The notes: a model not told the origin generated them from the letters alone. Shown: positions 52,288 to 62,424, numbered from the stretch's first letter. The stretch: DNA of 64,000 bases from Acidobacteriota bacterium (GCA_013289855.1 JABCZD010000003.1:434001-498000); one strand, 5' to 3'. Numbers and translations: made by a program.

Positions 52288-54732
52288 ATGAAACCGCTTT
52301 CTACGCCTGCGCGCGCATTCTTAGCCATCACGATTGTCTGTGGATTTGTTGTGCTTGCGCTGGGGTTCTACCACGCTGCGTGGCCGGACCTGGGGCCGTT
52401 CTTCTGCTACTTCGTGCTCGCAATGCTGGCCTCCGGCATGAAGATCAAGTTGCCGGGTGTGACCGGCACGATGTCGGTAATCTTCCTATTCATCCTGATT
52501 GGTATTCATGAATTGAGCATCGCCGAAACGCTGGTGATCAGCCTGGCGGGAACGCTGGTGCAGTGTTACTGGAAAACCCGCACGCGGCCCAAGGCGATTC
52601 AGGTGTTGTTCAACGTCGCGAGCATGTCCACCGCGGTCGGCGTGGCTGCCTATGCGTACCGCGAAAGCGCCGGCATCTTGCGCAACAGCCCTCCGCTAAT
52701 GTTGATCTTGGCGGCGACGGTGTTTTTTGTTCTGAATACCGCGCCGGTCTCCTGCGTAATTGCACTGACCGAAGGCAAGTCGCTGCGGAAGATCTGGTCG
52801 GAGTGTTACTTCTGGTCGTTCCCGTATTACCTGGCAGGCGCCGCCATCGCCGCATTGACCAGCCTGGTGCAGCACTATGCCGGATGGCAAAGCTCGCTGC
52901 TGGTGATGCCGGTCATCTACTCAATCTTCCGCTCGTACAGCGTGTATCTGGGCCTTCTGGACGGCGAAAAAAAGCACGTGGAGGAAGTGGCTGCGCTGCA
53001 CATGCGAACCATCGAAGCGCTGGCACTGGCTATCGAAGCCAAAGATCAAATGACGCACTCGCATCTGCAGCGCGTGCGCGTCTATGCCGTGGAAATCGGC
53101 CGTGAACTCGGTCTCGACGAGAGCGAACTGAACGCGCTGCGCGCGGCGGCCGTGCTACATGACATCGGCAAGTTGGCCGTACCCGAGCACATTCTCTCCA
53201 AGCCCGGAAGACTCACCGTGGAAGAATTTGAAAAAATGAAGATTCACCCCATCGTCGGTGGGGAAATTCTGGAACAAGTACAGTTTCCGTATCCGGTGGT
53301 GCCCATCGTCAAAGCCCACCACGAGAAATGGGACGGCACAGGCTATCCACAAGGATTGCGCGGCGAAGAAATACCCATTGGCGCGCGGATTCTTTCGGCG
53401 GTGGATTGCCTGGACGCGGTGGCTTCCGATCGCAAATATCGCAAAGCCTTGGCGCTCGATGAAGCCATGGCCGTGGTAGCCGCCGGGGCTGGAACGCAGT
53501 ACGATCCGCACATCGTCGACATTCTGCGCCGGCGCTACGTTGAACTCGAGCGGATGGCGACCGCGCAAACCGCGGAACGCGCCAAACTTTCCGTGGACCT
53601 GAAGATCGCCAACGGCAAAGCTCCGGCGTCCGGCCTGGAACGCAGCATCCCGCTGCCGCGAGCCGGAAATGGGACCTCCGTGGATTTCCTGGCCTCGATC
53701 GCGGCGGCGCGTCAGGAAGTGCAAATGCTCTTCGAGTTGAGCCATGATTTAGGCAACTCGCTCAGTCTCGACGAGACGCTCTCTGTGTTGGCCGTGCGCT
53801 TAAAACACCTCATCGCCTACGACTCCATCGCCATCTATGCTTCGACCAACGACGAACTTTTGCCGCAATATGTCGGCGGCAACAACTTTCGCGCGCTTTC
53901 TTCGTTGCGCATTCCGGTCGGCAGCGGCATCTCCGGCTGGGTGGCGGAAAATCGCAAATGCATTGTGAATGGAGACCCTTCTCTCGAGCCGGGCTACGTG
54001 AGCGACTCGAGCGTCGCGGGGGCTTTGCGTTCCGCATTGTCGATTCCGCTCGAAGGCACGGAGGGAGTGGTTGGCGTACTGACGCTGTATCGCACGGAAT
54101 TGGATGCATTCTCCCGCGATCAACTGCGCATCCTCATGGCCATCAGCTCGAAGCTAGCCTTGACGATGCAAAACGCCCTCAAGTATCGTGTGGCGGAAGA
54201 TTCCGCCACCACCGACTATCTCACCGCGTTGCCCAATGCCCGCTCGCTCTTCCTGCACCTTGATAGCGAGCTGGCGCGCGCCAAACGCAGCAACACCGCC
54301 CTCACAGTGTTCGTTTGCGACCTCGACGGCTTCAAACAGGTGAACGATCGCTTTGGCCACCTGGAAGGCAATCGCGTGCTGCGGCTCTTCGCCGACAAAC
54401 TCAAGGAGACCTGTCGTGAGTACGACTACGTGGCGCGCATGGGCGGCGACGAGTTTGTGCTGGTGATGCCTGGACTCTCCTTGGAGGCCATCGCCAAGAA
54501 AGAAGCGCAATTGGGTTTGCTGGCGGCCGCCGCGGGACGGGAAGTTTGCGGCCACGATGTCGTGTCCCTTAGCGTTGGCGAGGCTTTTTATCCGGACGAT
54601 GCCGTGGACGCCGAGCAACTTTTGGTCGAGGCGGACCGCCGCATGTACTCGAAGAAGCAGAAACATCGTAACGAGTTGCGCACGACTAACCCGCTGCTCA
54701 ACCTGCATATCCAATCTCTCGCCGTACACTAA
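52288..54732 (+). CDS. Membrane-sensor HD-GYP / GAF / GGDEF c-di-GMP turnover protein
   Basis: 814 residues. N-terminal MASE-like domain with about seven helices (1-225), then HD-GYP phosphodiesterase (VLHDIGKLAVPEHIL near 290; KAHHEKWDGTGYPQGLRGEEIP near 345), a GAF domain (about 482-634), and a C-terminal GGDEF cyclase (MGGDEFVLVMPG near 718). Both catalytic motifs look complete, so the protein could make and degrade c-di-GMP, with the GAF and membrane domains setting the balance. ATG 52288 has AGGTGG 8 nt upstream; a GTG at 52243 is possible. An ABC-importer operon begins 24 nt after its stop, so read-through is likely. Confidence 0.92.
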   Translation: MKPLSTPARAFLAITIVCGFVVLALGFYHAAWPDLGPFFCYFVLAMLASGMKIKLPGVTGTMSVIFLFILIGIHELSIAETLVISLAGTLVQCYWKTRTRPKAIQVLFNVASMSTAVGVAAYAYRESAGILRNSPPLMLILAATVFFVLNTAPVSCVIALTEGKSLRKIWSECYFWSFPYYLAGAAIAALTSLVQHYAGWQSSLLVMPVIYSIFRSYSVYLGLLDGEKKHVEEVAALHMRTIEALALAIEAKDQMTHSHLQRVRVYAVEIGRELGLDESELNALRAAAVLHDIGKLAVPEHILSKPGRLTVEEFEKMKIHPIVGGEILEQVQFPYPVVPIVKAHHEKWDGTGYPQGLRGEEIPIGARILSAVDCLDAVASDRKYRKALALDEAMAVVAAGAGTQYDPHIVDILRRRYVELERMATAQTAERAKLSVDLKIANGKAPASGLERSIPLPRAGNGTSVDFLASIAAARQEVQMLFELSHDLGNSLSLDETLSVLAVRLKHLIAYDSIAIYASTNDELLPQYVGGNNFRALSSLRIPVGSGISGWVAENRKCIVNGDPSLEPGYVSDSSVAGALRSALSIPLEGTEGVVGVLTLYRTELDAFSRDQLRILMAISSKLALTMQNALKYRVAEDSATTDYLTALPNARSLFLHLDSELARAKRSNTALTVFVCDLDGFKQVNDRFGHLEGNRVLRLFADKLKETCREYDYVARMGGDEFVLVMPGLSLEAIAKKEAQLGLLAAAAGREVCGHDVVSLSVGEAFYPDDAVDAEQLLVEADRRMYSKKQKHRNELRTTNPLLNLHIQSLAVH

Positions 54733-54756
54733 TCGGAGAAAACAGGTTGCCTACCG

Positions 54757-55623
54757 ATGTGGATTCGCGCGCTTCCAAAGCATTTTCTGAGATTAGCGCT
54801 CACTATCATGCTGGGCGGATTGCTGGGCGCAACGCTGGTGCGGCTTGCGCCCGGTTTCGGCGTTGATGAGCGAGAGCTTGACACTCGCCTGAACACGCAA
54901 AGTATCGAACTCCTCCGACAGTCTCACGCCTCACAGCGAAATATCCTTGGCTACTATCGGGGGTACCTCGCGGGGCTGTTCCGTGGAGATTTGGGCGTTT
55001 CGACCTCGCTGGATCGGCCGGTCGCGGAACTTTTTGCGGAGCGCCTTCCGGTGACGTTGCATAGCGTGGGAATTGGGGTTGCCGCGGGATGGCTTCTGGG
55101 ATTTCTTCTGGCGTTACCAGCGGCTCTCTTTCGCTGGAAAGCTTATGAAATATTTACAGCGGGCCTGAGCGGACTGTTTCTGTCTCTACCCGCGGCGATT
55201 CTCGGATTGGGACTTGTGTACGCCGGTGGACCGGCATCCCTGGCTATTGCGCTGGTGGTGTTCCCCCGGGTGTTGCAATACGCGCGGAACATTCTGGTAC
55301 AGTCTGCCGCACTTCCTCACGTGCTCGCGGCGCACGCTAGAGGATTACACCGTACGCGTGTTCTGCTTTGGCATGTGCTGCCCAACGCGGCGCCATTGTT
55401 GTTCGCGCTGGCCGGAATTTCCGTGAGCATGGCGTTCGGCGCCGCCATTCCAATTGAGGCCATCTGCGACTATCCGGGCATCGGGCAACTCACCTGGCAG
55501 GCGGCGTTGAGCAGAGACTTGCCGGTGCTGGTCAACGTTACGTTGCTCATTACGGTGATCACGCTCGCCGCGAATTCGCTATCGGACCTGGCGAGTAGCG
55601 CGTTTGTGAGGCAGCGCATATGA
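54757..55623 (+). CDS. ABC transporter permease, DppB/OppB type
   Basis: 288 residues, about six membrane helices. The family pattern LAGLFRGDLGVSTSLDRPVAELFAERLPVTL and the cytoplasmic coupling region AAHARGLHRTRVLLWHVLPNAAPLLFALAG (EAA loop) are clear. First of four overlapping or abutting importer genes. Confidence 0.88.
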   Translation: MWIRALPKHFLRLALTIMLGGLLGATLVRLAPGFGVDERELDTRLNTQSIELLRQSHASQRNILGYYRGYLAGLFRGDLGVSTSLDRPVAELFAERLPVTLHSVGIGVAAGWLLGFLLALPAALFRWKAYEIFTAGLSGLFLSLPAAILGLGLVYAGGPASLAIALVVFPRVLQYARNILVQSAALPHVLAAHARGLHRTRVLLWHVLPNAAPLLFALAGISVSMAFGAAIPIEAICDYPGIGQLTWQAALSRDLPVLVNVTLLITVITLAANSLSDLASSAFVRQRI

Positions 55624-56429
55624 GCCGCATTCGCCTGGTCGCAATCGTTTTTCTGGCGCTTACATTTTCCGCGGTCTTGTTCGCTGATTTTGTAGCTCCC
55701 GCACCTTATGCGAAGCAATTTCGCGAAGTTCCCAATGCCGCGCCGTCACTGAAACACTTGCTGGGCACCGATGATCTGGGGCGAGATTCTTTTTCGCGCC
55801 TGTTATATGGCAGCCGCGTTTCTTTGCTGCTGGCGCCCGCTGCCGCGTTGCTCTCCACGTTGATTGCGGCATTCGTGGGAGGATCCGCCGGTTATCTCGG
55901 GGGATGGTTCGAACGCGTGGCCTTAGCGGCGACCGATCTTTCGCTGTCGTTGCCGTGGTTGTTTCTGCTCCTTACCGTGCGCGCGTTGCTGCCGTTGAAT
56001 GTTGCTCCTGTCACATCCGTAGTCGTCACCTTCGCGCTGCTCGGCGTGCTGGGTTGGTCGTCCTCTGGCCGAGTAATTTGTTCCGGCGCGCGAGCCATCC
56101 GGGAATCTGATTTTGTGCTGCAAGCGAAGGCGCTCGGTTGCGCTCCACACCGCTTGATCCTGCGACAGGTGTTGCCCAATCTCCAGCCCGTGCTTTCCGC
56201 GCAGTTCTGGACTTCAATTCCAATTTTTATTATTGCGGAAGCCAATCTCGGCATTCTGGGCCTGGGCGTCGCGGAACCCCTGCCGTCGTGGGGAAATCTG
56301 CTGCGGGGTCTTGAAAACTGGCCGGAAGTAAAAGCTAGCCCGTGGAAGCTGGCGCCAATTGTTGCACTCATCGCGGTGGTGAGTTGCTTTCAATTGATTT
56401 TCCAGAAACGGGAGAATCTCGCGTCATGA
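55620..56429 (+). CDS. ABC transporter permease, DppC/OppC type
   Basis: 269 residues, about five or six helices. LGTDDLGRDSFSRLLYGSRVSLLLAPAAA is the typical DppC N-terminus, and the EAA loop is QAKALGCAPHRLILRQVLPNLQPVL. Overlaps the upstream permease by 4 nt (ATGA) and the substrate-binding gene by 4 nt. Confidence 0.9.
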   Translation: MSRIRLVAIVFLALTFSAVLFADFVAPAPYAKQFREVPNAAPSLKHLLGTDDLGRDSFSRLLYGSRVSLLLAPAAALLSTLIAAFVGGSAGYLGGWFERVALAATDLSLSLPWLFLLLTVRALLPLNVAPVTSVVVTFALLGVLGWSSSGRVICSGARAIRESDFVLQAKALGCAPHRLILRQVLPNLQPVLSAQFWTSIPIFIIAEANLGILGLGVAEPLPSWGNLLRGLENWPEVKASPWKLAPIVALIAVVSCFQLIFQKRENLAS

Positions 56430-58069
56430 GCCGTCGCATGCAAATCGTTCTGGCATCGTTCTGTTTTTGCTGGCTCTTCGTTTCGACGGCAGCCGCGCAA
56501 TCGGGCGGCGAACTGCGTTTCAGCATCCAGTCCGAGCCAAAAACATTTGATCCGATGCTGGCGGACGATGATTCCTCCGAGACCATCCGCTACTTGACGG
56601 GCGGATTTTTGATCCGGCTAAATCGCCAGACGCAAACTCTGGAGCCGGAGCTGGCCACCTCCTGGAAGGTTTCGAATGGAGGGCAAACTATCTCCTTCGA
56701 ACTGCGCAGGAACGTAGTCTTCTCTGACGGCACGCCATTCTCCGCGGACGACGTGGCCTACACCATGCGTACCCTGATGGATCCAAATCTTCATTCACCC
56801 ACCGCGGATCCTTTTCGTTCCGTCGAGGGGCAGGTAAAAATTGACGTCAAGAGCCCGACCGCGATCGTGTTGCAGTTTCCCGGACCGGTGGCCAATCTCG
56901 AAGAACTATTCGATAGCGTGGCGATCGTTTCCGCAAAGTCGCCGCACCGCGATGTTGCCGGCCTTGGACCTTTTGTCGTCGCCGAACACAAGGCTGGCTC
57001 TTCCATCGTGTTGCGTCGCAATCCCAACTATTGGAAACGCGACGCCGCTGGCAAGCCGCTGCCGTATCTCGATGCCGTGCATCTGGACATTCAGCAAAAC
57101 CGCGACCTGGAAATGCTACGCTTCCGCCGCGGCGAGATTCAGCTGATCAACACCATCGCGCCGGATGCCTTCGATCGCCTCGCTGCGGACATGCGCTCGG
57201 CCGCACACGACGCTGGCCCTTCTTTTGACACCGAACAGATGTGGTTCAATCAGGTGGCTTCGGCGCCCATTCCCGACTACAAGAAGGCCTGGTTTCGTTC
57301 GCAGAATTTCCGCCGCGCCGTTTCACAGGCGATCAACCGCGCGGACATGTGCCGTATTGCCTTCGCCGGGCACGCGCAACCCGCGGCGGGAATGATCTCG
57401 CCGGCGAATCATTTCTGGTTCAACGCGAAACTGCGTCCCGAAGAAACGGATGTCCCCGGCGCGTTGAAACGGCTGGCGGACGACGGTTTTCACCTGGATA
57501 AAGATGTGCTGCGCGATCGCGATGGGCACGCCGTGGAATTTTCCATCATCACGAACGCCGGGAATAAAGTGCGCGAGCGTCTTGCGGTGATGATGCAGGA
57601 CGACCTGGCGAGGATCGGCATTCGCTTGAATGTCGTGACGCTGGATTTTCCATCCCTAATTGATCGCATCAGCCACAGCTTCAATTACGAAGCTTGTTTG
57701 CTGGGGCTGGTTAACGTGGACCTCGATCCCAGCACGCAGATGAATGTGTGGCTCAGCTCCGCCAGCAATCACCAGTGGAACCCCGAAGAAAAAACGCCCG
57801 CCACGCCATGGGAAGTGGAGATCGACCGCTTGATGCACGCACAAGCTTCCACCACCGACAATAAACAGCGCAAGGAATATTTCGATCGCGTGCAGGAAAT
57901 CGTTGCCGACCAGGCGCCGTTCATCTATCTCGTAAATAAAAATGCGCTCTCGGCGGTGTCTCCTACGGTCCGCAATGCCGCGCCCGTGGTGCTGCGTCCA
58001 CAGACCTACTGGAATATCGACAGCCTGTATTTAGCTGCGCCCGATCCTAGTGGACGCCACGGTGAGTAG
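56426..58069 (+). CDS. ABC transporter solute-binding protein, family 5 (peptide type)
   Basis: 547 residues. Signal peptide ends near VSTAAAQS; the SBP_bac_5 pattern follows: ELRFSIQSEPKTFDPML, ELATSWKVSNGGQTISFELRRNVVFSDGTPFSADDVAYT, QNFRRAVSQAINRADM and FIYLVNK near the end. Binds peptides or similar solutes in the periplasm. The ATG at 56426 overlaps the permease stop; the frame is open further upstream only inside the permease gene. Confidence 0.9.
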   Translation: MSRRMQIVLASFCFCWLFVSTAAAQSGGELRFSIQSEPKTFDPMLADDDSSETIRYLTGGFLIRLNRQTQTLEPELATSWKVSNGGQTISFELRRNVVFSDGTPFSADDVAYTMRTLMDPNLHSPTADPFRSVEGQVKIDVKSPTAIVLQFPGPVANLEELFDSVAIVSAKSPHRDVAGLGPFVVAEHKAGSSIVLRRNPNYWKRDAAGKPLPYLDAVHLDIQQNRDLEMLRFRRGEIQLINTIAPDAFDRLAADMRSAAHDAGPSFDTEQMWFNQVASAPIPDYKKAWFRSQNFRRAVSQAINRADMCRIAFAGHAQPAAGMISPANHFWFNAKLRPEETDVPGALKRLADDGFHLDKDVLRDRDGHAVEFSIITNAGNKVRERLAVMMQDDLARIGIRLNVVTLDFPSLIDRISHSFNYEACLLGLVNVDLDPSTQMNVWLSSASNHQWNPEEKTPATPWEVEIDRLMHAQASTTDNKQRKEYFDRVQEIVADQAPFIYLVNKNALSAVSPTVRNAAPVVLRPQTYWNIDSLYLAAPDPSGRHGE

Positions 58070-58880
58070 CGGCGAAAACATTCTTTCGGCAAATATTTCC
58101 GTGGACTACCCCGGGAAGAAAGGTGTCTTGCGTGACGTAGCGCTGGACATCGCGCAAGGTGAGATTCTCGGGCTGGTCGGCGAAAGCGGCTCAGGCAAGA
58201 GTACTTTGTCGCTCGCGATTCTCGGGCTTCTCAACTTGAAGGGTGGCACCGCGCGCGGCAACATGGCATTTCTTGGGCGCGAGTTGACAACGCTCTCCGA
58301 ACGCGAGATGCGCAGTATTCGCGGCCGTCAATTATCCCTGGTGCTGCAAAGCCCCCATTCGTCGCTGAACCCCGCACTCAAGATCGGGACGCAACTCACG
58401 GAAGCCTGGAAAGCTCACGCGCAGGGCAGCCGGGTGCAATGCCGGCGAGACATTCTGAGCGCGCTGCAAATGGTCAGCCTGCTGGATGGCGAGTCGTTGC
58501 TGAACCGCCGGCCTTCTGAACTCAGCGTCGGCCAAGCGCAACGCGTGCTAATCGCCTTGGCCATTTTGCACCGGCCGGTGCTCTTGATTGCCGACGAACC
58601 CACAAGCGCTCTGGACATGATCACGCAGTCCGAAATATTGCGACTCTTCGCCCGTTTGAATCGCGAACTGCGCATGTCCATTCTGTTTATCTCACATGAC
58701 CTGCTGGCCGTCGCGTCACTCTGCCACCGCATCGCGATTCTGAAGGATGGCGAAGTCGTGGAGTGCGGAAGCACAGAGATGATCTTCAATCATCCCGAAC
58801 ACTCGTACACGCGCCAACTGATCGCGGCTCTGCCCGCCGCTCCCGCGCGCCTGGAAGAGGTTGTGGTTTACTCGCGCTGA
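58050..58880 (+). CDS. ABC transporter ATPase, DppD/OppD type
   Basis: 276 residues. Walker A LVGESGSGKSTLS, Q-loop LVLQSPHSSLNP, Walker B VLLIADEPTSALD, H-loop LFISHDL. The signature motif is ELSVGQAQRV, with V at the second position of LSGGQ. The C-terminus has the oligopeptide-transporter tail (HPEHSYTRQLIAALP). Only one ATPase is encoded although peptide importers usually have two. GTG at 58050 or 58062; the latter overlaps the preceding stop. Confidence 0.88.
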   Translation: MDATVSSGENILSANISVDYPGKKGVLRDVALDIAQGEILGLVGESGSGKSTLSLAILGLLNLKGGTARGNMAFLGRELTTLSEREMRSIRGRQLSLVLQSPHSSLNPALKIGTQLTEAWKAHAQGSRVQCRRDILSALQMVSLLDGESLLNRRPSELSVGQAQRVLIALAILHRPVLLIADEPTSALDMITQSEILRLFARLNRELRMSILFISHDLLAVASLCHRIAILKDGEVVECGSTEMIFNHPEHSYTRQLIAALPAAPARLEEVVVYSR

Positions 58881-59356
58881 CCTTTCCCAGCACTGCTTAG
58901 GGCGCTCTTTTCTATAGACATTTCGTTTTCTCCTGTAAAAGAAATCCTGCTGCGATGCACTCGTCGGCAGTTCCGGAGTCTTCGGTCAATAGAAGGAAGG
59001 TAAAAAATAGGCAAGCGAAATGTGTACGCGCAAGGCTCTGATTCTATAAAGGTTATGCACCGTAATGGCATGCGCGGGTGCTCTATGCTGAAGCCTCGTT
59101 GAGCTTCCGTGCTCCTGCGCCATCGGCAGAAGCGCCCATTACTATGCCGTGCGTTTTCTGTGGAAGTAAGGAAAGGGCCTAGCCAAATGAGGAGACTGGG
59201 AATCGTGCGCGACCTTCGCTACTCCTGCCACTCCCCACTCTAAAAAAACAAGTTTAGCTATTACACAACTCTGCGATAGACTCCTGCGCGCACTGCTTAG
59301 TCCCTGATAACGTAAAGTGTAAGCAACGTCTCAAATTCCTGATCGGGAGGGTTTCG
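58881..59356. other. Intergenic region with no recognised element
   Basis: 476 bp between the importer ATPase gene and the GDPD-like membrane protein gene. AT content rises towards the 3' end and GGGAGGG lies 5 nt before the next ATG. I see no tRNA, small-RNA or repeat structure. Confidence 0.6.
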
Positions 59357-60229
59357 ATGGCCGAACCAGCTCTGCGCCCACTGTCGCTTGGGGAAATTCT
59401 CGACCGTACCTTTTCGCTCTACCGCCGCCATTTCGTGCTCTTCGTCGGAATCACCGCAATTCCGCACCTATTAATCCTGGGAATGAATCTGTGGCAAACC
59501 ATTTTCATGAAAATGCCAGAGCTCACCACCAAAGGTCCTCTGGGAATGCCGGTGCACAGGCCTGCAGCACCCACCGGAGTCATGGCGCTGGGCCTCGTGT
59601 GGGGAATCGTTGCGGTGGTGGTCTACCTAATCGCGTATCTTTTTTCGCAAGGCGGAACGATCTACGCGGTATCGGAGCTTTATCTCGGACGCAACACCAC
59701 GGTGGAAAGTTCGCTGCGCCGCGTCTGGGGCCAGTTAGCCAGTCTCTTCGGCGTCATCATCCTGAACGGTTTGGTGGTGGGCGTCGGTATTCTTTTCCTG
59801 GTCATACCGGGGATATATCTGGCCTGCCGCCTGATCACTTGCGTTCCGGCCGCGCTGCTGGAAGATTTGGGCGCGCGCGAATCTCTTGAACGCAGTTTCT
59901 TTCTCACCAAAGATAATGCCGGCCGGGCTTTTCTGATTTACCTGCTCTATTTTTTTCTTACCTACGCCGCCGCGCTTTTGATCGGCGGGCCGCTGGGCGT
60001 GGCCATCGCCTTGCACGGCAAAGATCCCAACACGCTTCGAATCCTGACCGCGCTGCTGCAGGTATCCAGCTTTCTGATTGGCATCGTGGTCGGACCCATC
60101 CTGTTGATCGCCACGTCCCTTTTTTATTACGATTTGCGAGTGCGCAAAGAAGCCTTCGACTTGCAGTTAATGATGAATCCTTCGGGAAACATTGCCGGCC
60201 CTTCGCGACTTCCGTCGATCATTTCCTGA
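59357..60229 (+). CDS. Polytopic membrane protein (GDPD-like membrane domain family)
   Basis: 290 residues, six predicted helices, opening RPLSLGEILDRTFSLYRRHF, the common start of this family of membrane proteins, and later VIPGIYLACRLITCVPAALLEDLGARESLERSFFLTK. Function unknown. Starts the MoxR-type gene group, 40 bp before the DUF4129 gene. Shine-Dalgarno GGGAGGG. Confidence 0.75.
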   Translation: MAEPALRPLSLGEILDRTFSLYRRHFVLFVGITAIPHLLILGMNLWQTIFMKMPELTTKGPLGMPVHRPAAPTGVMALGLVWGIVAVVVYLIAYLFSQGGTIYAVSELYLGRNTTVESSLRRVWGQLASLFGVIILNGLVVGVGILFLVIPGIYLACRLITCVPAALLEDLGARESLERSFFLTKDNAGRAFLIYLLYFFLTYAAALLIGGPLGVAIALHGKDPNTLRILTALLQVSSFLIGIVVGPILLIATSLFYYDLRVRKEAFDLQLMMNPSGNIAGPSRLPSIIS

Positions 60230-60269
60230 GCAGCGTGAGGCGCGTCATCTTCACAGCCCTGGGGTGTTC

Positions 60270-61247
60270 ATGAAGCGGTTTGTGTTTGCCACGCTGTTGC
60301 TGCTGTGCGCGCAGTGGAACGTTGCGGCGTCCGCGCAATCACAAACAATCCAGTCTGAGCCAGACGGCACGTTGGGCAATGCTTATGACCCCCAGCATTT
60401 CGCGGCGGAATTGCAGCGTCTTTCCCGGCTGCTGGACAAACATCCTTCCCTGCAAAGGATCGTCGCCGTGCGCGAGGCGCTGCCCGCGCAATGGTTCGTC
60501 ACGACTCCCGAAAGCACCTACGGCATTTCCAGCTCCGAGCTGCGCGAGAAGCTCGCCGCAGGGAACAGCGAAGACGCCCAAGCCTGGCTCGAAAATATGT
60601 CCGAAGAAATCGCCAGCTATGCGGACGGATCCGCACCGCCCGGCGATCCTGCGACCGAGCTGCACAAAATCCTCGCCGAAAACCAATTTGCGGGAGTCCG
60701 CCCGCCCACCGCGTGGGAACTTTTTAAACAACGGCTTGCCGACTGGCTGCAAAAGCTTTTGTCCCGTTTGTTCGCCGGCCTCAGCCGTTATCCGCTGAGT
60801 GGCGAAATTCTTTTCTGGCTGGTGGTGATTGGCGCGGCCAGTCTGATTGCCTTCGCTATATTTCGTTTCTTCATCAGTCGCGATCGCCTGGAATCCATGG
60901 TGCGCGGGCCGGAAGTGCTGGCCTCGCGCACCTGGCAGGAATGGCTGCGCCTGGCCCGCGCCGCCGCAAACCGTGGCGATTTTCGCGAAGCGGTTCACGC
61001 AGCATATTGGGCGGGAATCGTACGTCTCGAAGAGACGGGCATTTTCGCCAGAGACCGCAGCAAGACTCCACGGGAATATTTGCGCCTGGCCAGCGCGCCG
61101 TCCACCGCGAATCGGCAATATCGCGAACCGCTTTCCACGCTCACCGCCATCCTTGAAAAAACGTGGTACGCAAATCGCGGAGCCAATGCGGAAGACTTTC
61201 AAGACACGCTTCGCCAACTGGAGGCTCTCGGATGCCAGTTGGAGTAG
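60270..61247 (+). CDS. DUF4129 domain membrane protein
   Basis: 325 residues. Signal peptide (about 1-23), periplasmic domain, one transmembrane helix (about 172-195), and a C-terminal cytoplasmic DUF4129 (AANRGDFREAVHAAYWAGIVRLEETGIFARDRSKTPREYLR). DUF4129 proteins occur with MoxR/DUF58 and transglutaminase genes; their role is unknown. ATG at 60270; overlaps the next gene by 16 nt. Confidence 0.85.
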   Translation: MKRFVFATLLLLCAQWNVAASAQSQTIQSEPDGTLGNAYDPQHFAAELQRLSRLLDKHPSLQRIVAVREALPAQWFVTTPESTYGISSSELREKLAAGNSEDAQAWLENMSEEIASYADGSAPPGDPATELHKILAENQFAGVRPPTAWELFKQRLADWLQKLLSRLFAGLSRYPLSGEILFWLVVIGAASLIAFAIFRFFISRDRLESMVRGPEVLASRTWQEWLRLARAAANRGDFREAVHAAYWAGIVRLEETGIFARDRSKTPREYLRLASAPSTANRQYREPLSTLTAILEKTWYANRGANAEDFQDTLRQLEALGCQLE

Positions 61248-62422
61248 CGTCTTCGGACAAAAAATTATTAACCTTCGGTGGCGGTCTGTTGATACTGATG
61301 TTGATCGTCAGCATCGCGCTCGCGCCGCCGGCTGAGCTGAACCAATCCAAAGTTCCGTCCAGCTATTCCGCGCAGTCCGCCGGAGCGCAAGCTGCTTACC
61401 GCCTGCTTTCCGCGCTGCACTATCCCGTGCGCCGGTGGCAAAGCCCGCCAACGGAATTGAGCGCCGGCAACACCAATACTCTATTAATCCTGGCCGAGCC
61501 CCGCCAACCGCCCAGCGCGAACGAACGCAAGGCGCTCGAGAATTTCGTAAGGAATGGCGGCCACGTATTGTTCACAGGCGGCGACATTCAAAGCTATTTC
61601 CCCAGCGCAAACATGTTGCAGGAGTACGCCACTCCTTCGTGGCAAACCTTCACTCCGAATCTTCCCTCCATCTACACGCGCGGCGTGCCAAAAATCACGT
61701 TGCAGCCGCAGGCCTACTGGGGGAAATTGCAATCGCGGCAGTTGGCGCTATATGGCGACAAAGATTCTCCGGTGGTGGTCAGCTGGATTCTCGGCGACGG
61801 CCACATCAGCTGGTGGGCCGGCTCCACTCCGCTGAGCAACGCCGGTATCTCCGCGGAAAGCAATTTGCAGTTTTTTCTGGATGCCGCTTCCAACTGGAAT
61901 AGCGACGAACCGTACCAAATTTACTGGGACGAATACTTTCACGGCGAGCGCAGCTCGCTCTGGAGTTACGTGGAAAAAACGTCTCTCGCCTGGGGCGCGC
62001 TGCAGATCGCTATTCTCGTGGCCGCCGTGCTGTTCACTTTCGCGCGCCGCAGCGGACCAATTTTTATCCCCGTGGAAGTGTCCCGGCTCTCGCCGCTGGA
62101 ATTTGTGGACACGCTCGGCGGACTTTACGAGCGGGCCGGTGCCGGCTCGGCTGCCGTGTCTGTTTCCTTGCAGCGATTGCGCACCTTGCTTACGCGCCAG
62201 CTGGCGCTGTCTTCCTCCACGTCCGCCGTAGCGCTGGCCGCGGCCGCGGAGCAGCGCCTCGGATGGCGCGACAAGAACCTCCGCGATACTCTGGTTTCGG
62301 CCGAGGCCGCCACCCGCCAGGAAAAAGTCACTTCCCGTACCGCGCTTGAACTGGTAAGAAGTCTGGAATTATTTTCTGCCCGGCTGGACATGCGCTCTAA
62401 ACTCATCATGGAGAAAAAATAA
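61232..62422 (+). CDS. DUF4350 domain membrane protein
   Basis: 396 residues. One transmembrane helix near the N-terminus, then a DUF4350 / GATase-like domain (SAQSAGAQAAYRLLSALHYPVRRWQSPP, LLILAEPRQPPSANERKALENFVRNGGHVLFTG), a second helix near residue 260 and a cytoplasmic tail. ATG at 61232 has GGAGG 7 nt upstream, inside the DUF4129 gene. Part of the MoxR operon. Confidence 0.85.
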   Translation: MPVGVASSDKKLLTFGGGLLILMLIVSIALAPPAELNQSKVPSSYSAQSAGAQAAYRLLSALHYPVRRWQSPPTELSAGNTNTLLILAEPRQPPSANERKALENFVRNGGHVLFTGGDIQSYFPSANMLQEYATPSWQTFTPNLPSIYTRGVPKITLQPQAYWGKLQSRQLALYGDKDSPVVVSWILGDGHISWWAGSTPLSNAGISAESNLQFFLDAASNWNSDEPYQIYWDEYFHGERSSLWSYVEKTSLAWGALQIAILVAAVLFTFARRSGPIFIPVEVSRLSPLEFVDTLGGLYERAGAGSAAVSVSLQRLRTLLTRQLALSSSTSAVALAAAAEQRLGWRDKNLRDTLVSAEAATRQEKVTSRTALELVRSLELFSARLDMRSKLIMEKK

Positions 62423-62424
62423 TC

